Positions 8,038 to 15,812 of a stretch of 26,903 bases of DNA are shown here, piece by piece. Position numbers and translations under genes: made by a program. Numbering within the stretch: position 1 is the stretch's first letter; each line of letters starts with the position of its first letter. Location of the stretch: the NCBI GenBank assembly GCA_037439425.1, contig JBBIWA010000075.1, positions 1 to 26,903 on the forward strand, read 5' to 3'. The notes beneath the pieces were generated by a model that saw nothing but the letters and a program-made list of their open reading frames with translations, did no database searches and was not told the DNA's origin. Source of the DNA: JBBIWA01 sp037439425. Lineage in GTDB: Bacteria > Acidobacteriota > Blastocatellia > RBC074.

Positions 8038-8207
8038 AACCTGTTTTTTCAATCTATCGAGCTGCTCAAGAGGAAGTGAACGAAGTTGCTTCTCGCATCG
8101 CCCATGGCCCGCTTACCAGCTTCCGTTACATGAAAGCCAATATCAATCTGGCCACCAGCACTGATCTTCGTACCCTGCTCGACCGCGAGGCCGCGGAGTT
8201 AGCGTAG
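7948..8207 (+). pseudogene. Enoyl-CoA hydratase/isomerase remnant
   Basis: Starting at the ATG 7948 the sequence reads as the N-terminus of a crotonase-family protein (VARLTFNRPEKLNALS). An amber codon at 8035-8037 interrupts it, and the same frame then continues NLFFQSIELLKR, as expected for the next helix. After about 8070 the frame changes and the C-terminal end of the family appears: EEVNEVASRIAHGPL, then RYMKANINLA, then DLRTLLDREAAELA and a stop at 8205-8207. The middle of the protein (about 170-180 residues, including the oxyanion hole and catalytic residues) is gone. At least one nonsense change and one large deletion are present, so this is a dead gene. Confidence 0.8.
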
Positions 8208-8834
8208 CGGATTGCGACGCTCCTCTTCCAGATACTCACGGAACTTGAGCACCTGCTCCGGAGTGAGAATTTGGCGCAGTTCAAGCATGATGCGGGTCTG
8301 CAGCTTCAAGCGCTCGGCCTGGGTGGCGGCCAATTCGTTAACCTTCTGCTCGACAACTTGAGGATCGAAGTCCGGACTATAAATAGCTTCTTCGAGCGCC
8401 ATATTCTGCGCCATTTGCAACTGATTGAGCGCTGGCAGACGATTGCCATAGTGGCGCGCCAGTTCGCGCAGTTTCGCGCGTTGTTCCTCCGAAAGCTCCA
8501 GGCGGCGGAAGGTGCGAATCATCGCATCTGGCCTGACGATGCCACGCGGCACCATGCGGATTTCATCCTCGGTGAATTGCCTTACCGCTGCCCGCTTGAG
8601 CCCCTGCCGCGGGGCCGGCGGCAAGTCTTGCCGTAAGGGTCGAGCGGGACGCTGCGGCTGTCCGCTCTGGCGCAGTACTTCCTTCATCCGGGCTTGATTG
8701 CCTGGTGGCGCTGCGGCTGCGCGCAGGCTCCAGCTCACTGCGCAGACTGGAACTATCAGAAGAACCAGAATCAGGCTGTTTCGTATTTCTCTGGCCGGCT
8801 CCAAACTCAACCGGCGATTATCTGTCTCTTTCAT
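8199..8834 (-). CDS. Spy/CpxP/CnrX-like periplasmic LTxxQ-motif protein
   Basis: A 211-aa protein with a membrane segment or uncleaved signal at about 19-38 and a periplasmic, helical, charged remainder. Two LTxxQ-type motifs are seen, LSEEQ at 114-118 and LTPEQ at 190-194, spaced as in the Spy/CpxP/CnrX/ZraP group. Members are ATP-independent chaperones or metal or stress sensors that dimerise as helical hooks. A proline- and arginine-rich linker covers about 55-85. The start overlaps the anti-sigma gene by 17 bases and is preceded by a GGGAG-type ribosome-binding site inside that gene. As third gene after sigma and anti-sigma factors, a sensor role like CnrX is a reasonable inference; a refolding chaperone is the alternative. 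Confidence 0.8.
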   Translation of the reverse strand: MKETDNRRLSLEPAREIRNSLILVLLIVPVCAVSWSLRAAAAPPGNQARMKEVLRQSGQPQRPARPLRQDLPPAPRQGLKRAAVRQFTEDEIRMVPRGIVRPDAMIRTFRRLELSEEQRAKLRELARHYGNRLPALNQLQMAQNMALEEAIYSPDFDPQVVEQKVNELAATQAERLKLQTRIMLELRQILTPEQVLKFREYLEEERRNPLR

Positions 8835-9489
8835 TTTCTATTTCCCAACTCTCCCGGCCATCATTGGCGGCAAAGAGCCACTCGCGAAGGGAGGGCTGCA
8901 GCGGCGCCGCCAAAAGGGCACGGTGTTCATGACGCAGCTGCGTCAGGGCAGCTTTCAGTTTGATCCGATACTCGGCCTGCAAGCGCGCTTCCAGGCTGGC
9001 CAGTTGCGCCTGCGCTTCTGCCCGAGCTTGTTTCAGGGTCTGCTCTTGGGTTTGCGCTACCGCAGCCTTGATCAAAGTCTCAGCTTCAGCGCGCGTGATC
9101 AATTGGGACGCATCCACATTAACTATCCGAGGTTGCTGCGGGCTGAGGCGAATGCCGGCAATAGCCAGTGCCACTAACACTATCGCTGCGGCCATTGCGC
9201 CCATAGCTCTGACCCATAAGGGAAACAACCCAAGCAACTCGCGCAACACTTCCAGTCTGCTGCGCTGAAGTGCAATTTCACAACGAGGCGCGAAAGGGAG
9301 ATCCCAGGTCTCCAGCTCCTGACGTACTCTCTGGAAAGCCGCCAGATCGCTCCGGCAAGCAGCGCACTCGGTCAGGTGAGAATCGAAGGCCACGCGCTCT
9401 GCGGCATTCACTTCGCCGTAGAGATAGCTTACCAGCTCCTCGTGGCGAGTGCAGTCTCTCGTGTTGTGATCATCCGAGCTCGTTTTCAT
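8818..9489 (-). CDS. Zinc-finger (ZAS-type) transmembrane anti-sigma factor
   Basis: A 223-aa membrane protein that should bind and inhibit the ECF sigma factor encoded just upstream. The cytoplasmic N-terminus carries the zinc anti-sigma motif: H16, then H38-x3-C42-x2-C45 in HLTECAAC. One transmembrane segment lies at about 96-114. The periplasmic part (about 130-200) is rich in Ala, Gln, Glu and Arg and looks like a long coiled coil, suitable for contact with the helical LTxxQ protein encoded next. Signal-dependent loss of the anti-sigma factor, probably by proteolysis, is known for the family and not shown here. Confidence 0.88.
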   Translation of the reverse strand: MKTSSDDHNTRDCTRHEELVSYLYGEVNAAERVAFDSHLTECAACRSDLAAFQRVRQELETWDLPFAPRCEIALQRSRLEVLRELLGLFPLWVRAMGAMAAAIVLVALAIAGIRLSPQQPRIVNVDASQLITRAEAETLIKAAVAQTQEQTLKQARAEAQAQLASLEARLQAEYRIKLKAALTQLRHEHRALLAAPLQPSLREWLFAANDGRESWEIENERDR

Positions 9490-9563
9490 ACCGCTAACTC
9501 CTCACTTACCTCTTCGAGGTCCCACCGGGCATTGAACCCAGGGGACCGTTACTGCAGCTACTT

Positions 9564-10136
9564 TTAAATGGCGCTGCGCAGATGTTCAAGCCGCCGGCGC
9601 AGTTGCTGCAGCCCGGTATAGAGCCGCGACTTGACGGTGCTCACCGGGATTTGCAAGATCTGCGCAATCTCAGCAAAGGTCCTCTCCTCGTATTCCTTCA
9701 TAATAATGACCTCACGCAGTTCCGGCGGTAGCGCCTGCAGGGCGCGCCGCACAATCCGGATGCGATCTTCCTGCTGGAGGCGATCGATTACTTTTTCAGC
9801 TTCACTACAGGGCAGCTCAAATTTATGCCCTTCTTCATCGGGCTGATCCAGTGACTGCTCGAAGAGCGCTCCATCGCGGCGCAGCCGCGAGTGGCAGGCA
9901 TTAAGTGCAATGCGATAAAGCCAGGAGGAAAACTTCGCTTCGCCGCGGAAAGATCTCAGATTGCGGAACGCTGCTAGGAAGGTCTCCTGACATACATCTC
10001 GCGCTTCTTCATCACGCCCCAGCATGCGCAGCGACAGGCCATAAATCGAGCGCTCCCATCTGCGCACTAACAGCTCGAAAGCTTCTGTCTCACCGGCGAG
10101 TGTCCGCTCGATGATCTGATCGTCACTTAGTTCCAT
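9564..10136 (-). CDS. ECF (RpoE-like) RNA polymerase sigma factor
   Basis: A 190-aa sigma factor with only regions 2 and 4, as in the extracytoplasmic-function group. Region 2 includes FELLVRRWERSIYGLSLRM, DVCQETFLAAFRNL and the FSSWLYRIALNACHSRLRR segment. Region 4 includes LPPELREVIIMKEYEERTF and the helix-turn-helix FAEIAQILQIPVSTVKSRLY. The frame is open upstream to 10232, but the added residues (GGSKAEARGCEQACC) are unlike the family and start MELSDDQII at 10136 fits homologues; neither start has a clear ribosome-binding site. It is followed after 74 bases by its probable anti-sigma factor. Autoregulation from the 280-base region it shares with the divergent HD-GYP gene is plausible, but no clear ECF promoter was found. 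Confidence 0.92.
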   Translation of the reverse strand: MELSDDQIIERTLAGETEAFELLVRRWERSIYGLSLRMLGRDEEARDVCQETFLAAFRNLRSFRGEAKFSSWLYRIALNACHSRLRRDGALFEQSLDQPDEEGHKFELPCSEAEKVIDRLQQEDRIRIVRRALQALPPELREVIIMKEYEERTFAEIAQILQIPVSTVKSRLYTGLQQLRRRLEHLRSAI

Positions 10137-10416
10137 ACTTTGAATCAGATCTGTGATTTTCCTGCTTCGTTCACGATGCCGGTCACAGCAAGCTTGCTCA
10201 CAACCTCGCGCTTCAGCTTTGCTGCCACCCATTTAGACGCGCGAGGCGGGGAAAAGTCTAAGGAAATTACTGGCCGAGAGCCACTCCCCAGCGGCTTTCT
10301 TTCTTGTTTCCCCTTCTCCATTTTGTTAGGATGTCGGTGCCCTGTAGAGGAATTACCAGGTGCGCACCGCCACCAGCTCCCAAAGACCAGTCACGGGAAC
10401 GACCTGCCGGATTATT

Positions 10417-12216
10417 ATGATCTTCAGCGTCAAGCGCGTCAAAATTCTTTATCTGGTGCTGCCCACACTCTTGCTCTTTGGCGTGCTTCCCATCATCTTC
10501 ATCGGCTTCCAGCTCACGGCAATCAATAGCCAGACTTTAGAGACCAAGGAGAAGGTCTATCAGGTGCAAACGGTGCGGGACAAGGCGCAGCAGATCGAAC
10601 TCTACATTCAAGGTTACGTCGCGCAGGTCGGCTCCTACGCCCGCGCTTTTGAAATCGGCGGTGAGCTGCCACTGGCCAGTCAAGGGGTTGGGCAGCAGCG
10701 ACTGGCACGCACGCTGGAAGAAGACCCGAATCTGATTGCGCTGGCCATCGCGCCGCGTGCAGCTCCCAGCACCTTCGCCGCCAATACCCACAAGATCACG
10801 AGTGAAGAGATCAGTCAGGCGCTGAGTCAAGTCGCCCGCGAAGTAACCGACGGTCAGCTCTATCTCGGCCAACCACAGATCATCCGCTCCAGTCTGGAGC
10901 CAGCTATTGTGATCGCCCAGCCAGTGATGCAAGCTGAGACCACAGCGGGCGTGGTGATGGCGGTAGTCAGCCTGCAGAAGGTCTTTGCACTGGTGGCGCA
11001 AAACAGCAACCGGGATGAATGGCAATTGCTGCACAGCGACCAAACGATCTTCTTCGTGGTCGATAGTGAGGGGCGCGCTGTGGCGCACCCTGATGAACAG
11101 CTTGCTTTCAAGCGCCAGGATCTGCGTTACCTCAAGGTAGTTCAGGACTGGATCGAAAGCAATCAACTGGTGGCGGCTACGGCTGCTTTTTCTCTGACGC
11201 GCAATGGGCAGACGCTGCCGCTTCTGGGCAGTTATGCTTCGGCGCAATTGGCACCGGATCAGCGGCTCGGAGTCATCGGCGTGGTCAATCAGCAAGCGGC
11301 CTTTTTGTCAGTGAGCCTGATGCGCCAGCGCACTTTCCTGGTCACGCTCATCGCGGCGCTGGTGGCCGTGATCGCCAGTATCTTCATCGCGCACCATTTC
11401 AGCGCTTCGATCCAATCTCTGACAGCCAGCGCGCGTGCACTGGCGATGGGTGATTTCTCCAGGCAGATCGAGCTCAATGCGATGGGTAGCGAGCTGAATC
11501 AGCTGGCCGCCGATTTCAACCAGATGAGCCACCAGTTGCAAAAACACATTGCCGATCTGCAACAGGCGGCCGAGCGCAATCGTCGTCTCTTCTTCGGCTC
11601 AGTGCGCTCGCTGACGGCCGCCATTGACGGAAAAGATCCTTATACCCGCGGCCACTCTGAGCGCGTCATGGTATATTCCACGATCATCGCCGAAGAGCTG
11701 GGACTGCCCCCGCAGGAGGTCGAAAAGATTCGCATCTCAGCCCTGCTGCACGACGTGGGCAAGATCGCCATCGAGGACCGCATCCTGCGTAAACCGGCGG
11801 CCTTGACTGATCAGGAATTCGAGATTATGAAGAAGCATCCGGAGAAAGGCGCTCTCATCATGTCTGAAAATCCAGAGATGGCCGATTACATTCCGGGCAT
11901 GCACTTTCATCACGAGACGCTGGATGGGCGCGGCTACCCGCGGGGCTTGAAAGGAGACCAGATCCCCTTGATGGTGCGGATTGTCAGCGTGGCCGATTGC
12001 TTCGATGCGATGACCACCAATCGCCCTTACCAGCGAGCGATGAGTTTCGAGACTGCCATTGAGCGCATCGCTTCTTTTGCCGGCACCCGGTATGATGAAC
12101 GAGTTGTGCTCGCGCTCAAGCAAGCGATCACTCAGGGTCGCATCACACCCGACCCGCAGGTCAATTACGTACCGGAGAGGCTGATGGCAGCTGAAACTCC
12201 AAGCCCCACGTCTTAA
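10417..12216 (+). CDS. Membrane dCache-HAMP-HD-GYP cyclic-di-GMP phosphodiesterase
   Basis: A 599-aa inner-membrane signalling protein. Order: transmembrane segment (10-33), periplasmic sensor of dCache type (about 40-300), second transmembrane segment (305-326), HAMP (about 325-378) and HD-GYP domain (about 395-570). The catalytic signature is complete: RGHSERV with H413, HD at 445-446 with K449, H474 in KKHPEKG, HFHHE at 497-500, GRGYP with GYP at 506-508, and D527 in VADCFDA. HD-GYP enzymes hydrolyse c-di-GMP to pGpG or GMP. The ATG at 10417 is chosen over one at 10360 because the upstream 19 residues are polar and the hydrophobic segment begins shortly after. The signal for the sensor is unknown. 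The next gene follows after 28 bases. Confidence 0.93.
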   Translation: MIFSVKRVKILYLVLPTLLLFGVLPIIFIGFQLTAINSQTLETKEKVYQVQTVRDKAQQIELYIQGYVAQVGSYARAFEIGGELPLASQGVGQQRLARTLEEDPNLIALAIAPRAAPSTFAANTHKITSEEISQALSQVAREVTDGQLYLGQPQIIRSSLEPAIVIAQPVMQAETTAGVVMAVVSLQKVFALVAQNSNRDEWQLLHSDQTIFFVVDSEGRAVAHPDEQLAFKRQDLRYLKVVQDWIESNQLVAATAAFSLTRNGQTLPLLGSYASAQLAPDQRLGVIGVVNQQAAFLSVSLMRQRTFLVTLIAALVAVIASIFIAHHFSASIQSLTASARALAMGDFSRQIELNAMGSELNQLAADFNQMSHQLQKHIADLQQAAERNRRLFFGSVRSLTAAIDGKDPYTRGHSERVMVYSTIIAEELGLPPQEVEKIRISALLHDVGKIAIEDRILRKPAALTDQEFEIMKKHPEKGALIMSENPEMADYIPGMHFHHETLDGRGYPRGLKGDQIPLMVRIVSVADCFDAMTTNRPYQRAMSFETAIERIASFAGTRYDERVVLALKQAITQGRITPDPQVNYVPERLMAAETPSPTS

Positions 12217-12244
12217 AGCAGACCCGACGCCCCTCATACAGAGT

Positions 12245-12628
12245 ATGGACCTGCGTCTGCCTCTCACTGAGCTAGTGACTAAAGTAAATGGCGCCTTCGG
12301 GGCCATCCTGACCGATAGCGATGGCGAAGCCGTCTCTGTCTTCGCACTGCCAGATCAAACGGACGAGAGCCCTTATACGGGCAAGGAGCGCCTGCAATTG
12401 ATCGGCGCCTATCACATAATCACACTCCGCAGCTGCTTGAGCCTCTCACAACGATTCAACACCGGCACAGTCAACCACCTGATCTGCCGCTTCGCCTCGG
12501 CCACCGTGCTCATCAAAGCGCTCAAGAACAATTACGCCCTCATGCTGGCCATGCGGGCCGATGGCCATGTAGGCAAAGGCCTGCTCTACCTGAATGAAAT
12601 AGCCGAAATCATCAATCAGGACCTATGA
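12245..12628 (+). CDS. Roadblock/LC7 (MglB-like) domain protein
   Basis: A 127-aa cytoplasmic protein. The pattern LTELVTKVNGAFGAILTDSDGEAV at the N-terminus, a central helix, and the strand ALMLAMRADGHVGKGLLYLNE followed by a helix match the Roadblock/LC7 fold. Bacterial members act as dimeric scaffolds or GTPase-activating partners of small Ras-like GTPases such as MglA. No GTPase gene is in the window. It starts 28 bases after the HD-GYP stop, so the two are probably cotranscribed and may work together. The call is from fold-like pattern recognition, moderately sure. Confidence 0.72.
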   Translation: MDLRLPLTELVTKVNGAFGAILTDSDGEAVSVFALPDQTDESPYTGKERLQLIGAYHIITLRSCLSLSQRFNTGTVNHLICRFASATVLIKALKNNYALMLAMRADGHVGKGLLYLNEIAEIINQDL

Positions 12629-12969
12629 ACTCTAGTTTTCGGTTGTTCAGCTGAAGAGTGAAGCGAGCCTCTTCTCAGCCTTAATAACACAGACTGCACT
12701 TGCAGCGCAGTCTCTTCTGCTCGCCCTGATTGTAAAGTTGCTGACTGCACCCCAGCGGGTCCCTGGTTTCAGTGAACTTGACTGGCAGCTGCAGACTGAG
12801 GTCTGGCGGCTGGGGTGCAAGAAGCTCCTTTTGTGAGCCACGGCCCTCTCTTTTGGCACTCAGGGATCAGTTTTCAGTGGCCAGTTGTAGGTGAAGCGTT
12901 CGCTACTTGGAGATGCGTTGGGGAACGGCTGTAGTAACACTCAAAGAGGATAAGAATTGCCGCCAACTT
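12629..12969. other. Non-coding region with several hairpins
   Basis: No gene is seen in 341 bases between the convergent Roadblock and universal stress protein genes. Four inverted repeats occur in a row. One is GCTGAAGAG / CTCTTCTCAGC at 12650-12680 with a 2-base bulge. A second is AGACTGC (12691-12697) / GCAGTCT (12707-12713). A third is a large one, TGCACCCCAGC (12746-12756) / GCTGGGGTGCA (12809-12819), a perfect 11-base stem. The fourth, CAGAC-TGAG-GTCTG at 12793-12806, lies inside it. None has a T-run typical of a terminator. It could terminate both genes or be a structured RNA. Confidence 0.6.
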
Positions 12970-13473
12970 TCAGCCTGCTCTCTCTGCCCCTTTGTTGCTC
13001 TCTGCTTCTGTGACTTCCTTTCTTGCCCCCCAGGTAGGCGGCACGCACACTACCGGGATAGGCGCGGCACGCAGGACTTTCTCAGCGGTAGAACCGAAGA
13101 GCATCTCTTCGATGCTGCCCTGGCGTTGGCCGCGGGTGCCCAGCACAATCATCTCGAAGTCCAGATCAACGGCGATGCGCAAGATCTCAGCGAAAGGCCG
13201 CCCCACCACGATCATCGAATCCAGGCGTGGGCCCAATTCGGGCTGAGCTGACAGGAACTTTTGCAACCTCTCTTCAGCCTCCTGCCGCAACTTCGCTGTC
13301 GCTGACTCGGCATCACTGAATCCTGACTCGCTCAGCCGGGCGATAAAATCGGAATCGAGCACATGAAGTAAGTAAATTTCCCCGCCTGGCTCGACTAAAG
13401 ACATGGCGAATTCGAGCGCTTGCAGCGAATTGGGTGAGAAATCCAATGGGACTAACACATCCTTGATCTTCAT
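12970..13473 (-). CDS. Universal stress protein (UspA family)
   Basis: A 167-aa cytoplasmic protein with the single USP domain: MKIKDVLVPLDFSPNSLQAL at the N-terminus, VLDS in strand 2, and the nucleotide-binding stretch VLGTRGQRQGS then LFGSTAEKVLR, ending in PVVCVPP. The interval between the glycine pairs (G-x2-G-x11-GS) is two residues longer than the usual ATP-binding G-x2-G-x9-G(S/T), so ATP binding is likely but not certain. The ATG at 13473 is chosen because GAGGAGG lies just upstream; an earlier in-frame codon at 13497 has no such site. It starts 26 bases after the phosphoribosyltransferase stop and should be in one operon with it. Confidence 0.9.
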   Translation of the reverse strand: MKIKDVLVPLDFSPNSLQALEFAMSLVEPGGEIYLLHVLDSDFIARLSESGFSDAESATAKLRQEAEERLQKFLSAQPELGPRLDSMIVVGRPFAEILRIAVDLDFEMIVLGTRGQRQGSIEEMLFGSTAEKVLRAAPIPVVCVPPTWGARKEVTEAESNKGAERAG

Positions 13474-13499
13474 GACCTCCTCAACAGCACCAAGCAACG

Positions 13500-14177
13500 C
13501 TACGCACCAGCTTCTGCCTTGCCTTCGTCTGGCTGTCGCGCAGCCCGCTCTATCAAATCACTTACCTCTTCATCGGTGGTCGGGGTGAAATCCTCGTACC
13601 AGTAGCCGACCGAGAGAAACGGTTCAGGAGTAAAGAGACAGAATAACTCATCCACCTGCCCTTGCAGCTTCCGGCAAGTGGAGGGGGGAGCCACTGGGAC
13701 GGCGACGATGATCTGAGCCGGTTGCAACTGGCGCAATGCATCCACCGCTGCGCGCAAGCTCGTCCCGGTAGCAATTCCATCATCAACCAGAATCACCGTG
13801 CGCCCGGTGACATCAGGCAAGGGGCGATGGCCACGATAAGCACGCTCGCGCCGTTCGAGCTCTTGCTGCTCTCTGGCCGCCACAGTTTCGATCACTTCAT
13901 CAGGAATAGGAAGATGCCGCAGCAGCTCTTCATTCAGGACGCGCACTCCGCCTGTCGCAATGGCCCCCATGGCCAATTCGGGTTGAGATGGCACGCCCAG
14001 CTTCCTGACGATGAAGACATCTAACGGCACGCCCAGCGCCGTGGCGATTTCATAAGCCACCGGGACTCCTCCACGAGGCAAGGCGAGGACCAGCACATCA
14101 GGGCGATGAGCAAACTTCATCAATTGCCCAGCCAGCAAGCGCCCACCTTCAGTTCGGTCTCGCAATCTGCTCTTCAT
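13500..14177 (-). CDS. Phosphoribosyltransferase-domain protein
   Basis: A 225-aa cytoplasmic protein of the type I phosphoribosyltransferase fold. The PRPP-binding loop is VILVDDGIATGTS at 128-140, the N-terminal part has VLALPRGGVPVAYEIA (29-44) and VRKLGVP (57-63), and a helical insertion (about 90-120) follows. This subgroup, usually annotated as putative phosphoribosyl transferase, has no firmly known substrate and is commonly found near universal stress or dienelactone-hydrolase genes. The ATG at 14177 has GAAGAAGAG upstream; the frame is open to 14216 with a GC-rich, basic extension that is less likely. It is followed by the universal stress protein gene. Confidence 0.88.
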   Translation of the reverse strand: MKSRLRDRTEGGRLLAGQLMKFAHRPDVLVLALPRGGVPVAYEIATALGVPLDVFIVRKLGVPSQPELAMGAIATGGVRVLNEELLRHLPIPDEVIETVAAREQQELERRERAYRGHRPLPDVTGRTVILVDDGIATGTSLRAAVDALRQLQPAQIIVAVPVAPPSTCRKLQGQVDELFCLFTPEPFLSVGYWYEDFTPTTDEEVSDLIERAARQPDEGKAEAGA

Positions 14178-14216
14178 GGCTCTTCTTCGCGGCCTGAGTC
14201 GTTTGCTCCCCCCCAA

Positions 14217-14924
14217 GAGACTCCCTGCTCAGGGGCGGATCTGCCGCACCCCAGTTCAACTTTACGCGCTAAGATTCTCGCTCTAACAAGGTGGCCAAGC
14301 CAAGTGGGAGGCGATAACCAAAACGCTCCATCCCGGTTCACAGCAGCCAGATCAGAGCCGGAGCCATCAGAGCCGGAATGGAAAAGTGCCTCAGCTCGTC
14401 ATATTGCACTGACCCTGATATATGATTGTACAACTGAAAGCAATTGCCAAGCGAGAGCAAGAGGCAAAAAGCTCCCAGAAGTAACCACCTTACCGCGCAC
14501 CGCTTGCCGGCGCTGGCCTTGAGTTTGGTTTTGTGTAACCGCGCTACGGCCTGCCTACGTCTCAGGCAAAGACGGTAGAACCGAGTCTCAAAAATCGCCG
14601 TGCAACGAGGTTGACGCGGGAGAGATGATGAAACCCTTACGAGCGCACGCTTGCGAGCGTGCTCGGTCTCCGGTAATGACCTGCTTAATGAAGATGGGCA
14701 CGCAAGGATGCGTGCGCTCCCAGGGATTTGCAGGGGCCTGGGTACGCACGCTTCTAGCGTGCTCGGTCTCCGGTATACGCACGTTTGCGAGCGTGCTCGG
14801 TCTCCAGTAATGACCTGCTTAATGAAGATGGGCACGCAAGGATGCGTGCGCTCCCAGGGATTTTCTAAAGAGAAGACAGGAGCAAACCAACAGTTTTGCC
14901 CGACATTCTTTGAGGAGGAAAGGT
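14217..14924. other. 708-base intergenic region with repeats and a possible small membrane ORF
   Basis: The right half (14641-14864) is the palindromic repeat array described separately. In the left half, minus-strand positions about 14338-14520 encode RWLLLGAFCLLLSLGNCFQL, a 20-residue polar stretch and IPALMAPALIWLL before a stop. This would make a two-helix membrane peptide of about 60 residues, but no ATG or ribosome-binding site is visible; it may be a decayed gene. The alpha/beta hydrolase ribosome-binding site GAGGAGGAAAGG is at 14912-14923. Nothing else is recognised. Confidence 0.5.
14641..14865 (+). repeat. Tandem array of palindromic MITE/REP-like elements
   Basis: Two near-identical 79-base segments, 14651-14729 and 14785-14863, differ at one position and are offset 134 bases; a third, shortened copy lies between them (14738-14775). 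A full unit has a left hairpin (GCACGCT-TGCG-AGCGTGC), a linker GGTCTCCGGTAATGACCTGC, and a right hairpin (GCACGCA-AGGA-TGCGTGC). In the first copy the ends GAGCGCACGC (14641-14650) and GCGTGCGCTC (14710-14719) are also complementary, so the whole unit can fold on itself. A related copy lies at 17525-17633. No transposase is present. Confidence 0.85.
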
Positions 14925-15812
14925 ATGAAACGCTCAGTCACTCTCTCAATCGCGCTTTACCTAGCGATGATGGCAAGCACTGTCTTCGCGCAGAACGAAC
15001 CTTCACACCATTACTTTACCACCTCTGATGGAGTGAAGATTCACTACCTGGTCATGGGCAAGGGGACGCCAGTGGTCTTGATTCACGGTTACACGGGCAG
15101 CGCTGAAGGCAACTGGTTTTCTAATGGCATCGCTCAGGCGCTGGCTAAAAACCACATGGTGGTGGCGCTCGATTGTCGTAATCACGGCAAAAGCGACAAG
15201 CCCGATGGCCCGACCGGGCGCGGGAAGGCAGAGGATGTGATCGAGTTGATCGATCATCTCAAGATTCAGAAAGCCCATTTCCACGGCTATTCGATGGGCG
15301 GTGGCATCGTGGCGCGCTTGCTGGCTTTGATTCCAGAGCGGTTCATTACCGCCAGCTTCGGCGGTTCGGGCATCCCGGAAGTGGACCCAGAATGGAGAGC
15401 GAAGGTGCCTCCGGACAAGGAGGGACGCGACCCACAAGAAGACGAAGCGAGCCGCAGGCTGCGGATCAGGCGCGCGATGGATCTCGGAATGAGCCGCGAA
15501 GAGGCGGAAAAGCTGGCGGCTACTGCGCCGTCACCTCGTACAGCCGCGCCCACGGCCAGTGCTCCAGCAGCGGCTCCGCCAGCAGGCCCACGGCTGGATC
15601 TCACCAAGATTACAATCCCGGTGCTAGCAATCAACGGTGAGTTTGACCGGCCCAATGCCAAGACTCATCGCATGCAACGTGAGCTGAAGAACTTCAAGAG
15701 TGTCATCCTGCCTGGCAAGTCGCATCTGACAGCGATTATGGCAGGCTATATGCCTGATCTCTACCTCACATCGCTAGTGGATTTCATCAATGCCAACGAC
15801 CCGAAGAAATGA
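14925..15812 (+). CDS. Secreted alpha/beta-fold hydrolase
   Basis: A 295-aa exported hydrolase. Residues 1-22 are a signal peptide with cleavage likely after VFA. The oxyanion segment is VVLIHGYTG (50-58), the nucleophile elbow GYSMGG with S123, the acid D241 in GEFDRP, and the histidine H267 in GKSHLTA, a complete triad. An Ala/Pro-rich low-complexity linker (about 197-222) sits in the cap region. This is the classic lipase/esterase/epoxide-hydrolase-like subfamily; the substrate is unknown. The start is fixed by GAGGAGGAAAGG just upstream. It is the first of three unrelated secreted hydrolases on the same strand, and the palindromic repeat array ends 59 bases before it. Confidence 0.88.
   Translation: MKRSVTLSIALYLAMMASTVFAQNEPSHHYFTTSDGVKIHYLVMGKGTPVVLIHGYTGSAEGNWFSNGIAQALAKNHMVVALDCRNHGKSDKPDGPTGRGKAEDVIELIDHLKIQKAHFHGYSMGGGIVARLLALIPERFITASFGGSGIPEVDPEWRAKVPPDKEGRDPQEDEASRRLRIRRAMDLGMSREEAEKLAATAPSPRTAAPTASAPAAAPPAGPRLDLTKITIPVLAINGEFDRPNAKTHRMQRELKNFKSVILPGKSHLTAIMAGYMPDLYLTSLVDFINANDPKK

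Noticed and set aside
14338..14530. Minus-strand ORF with two hydrophobic stretches upstream of the phosphoribosyltransferase
   Set aside because: No convincing start codon or ribosome-binding site and the longer frame runs back into the repeat array; kept only as a remark in the intergenic entry.
14641..14865. Repeat array as a CRISPR
   Set aside because: The repeated units are long, palindromic and contiguous, without regular unique spacers, and no cas gene is present.
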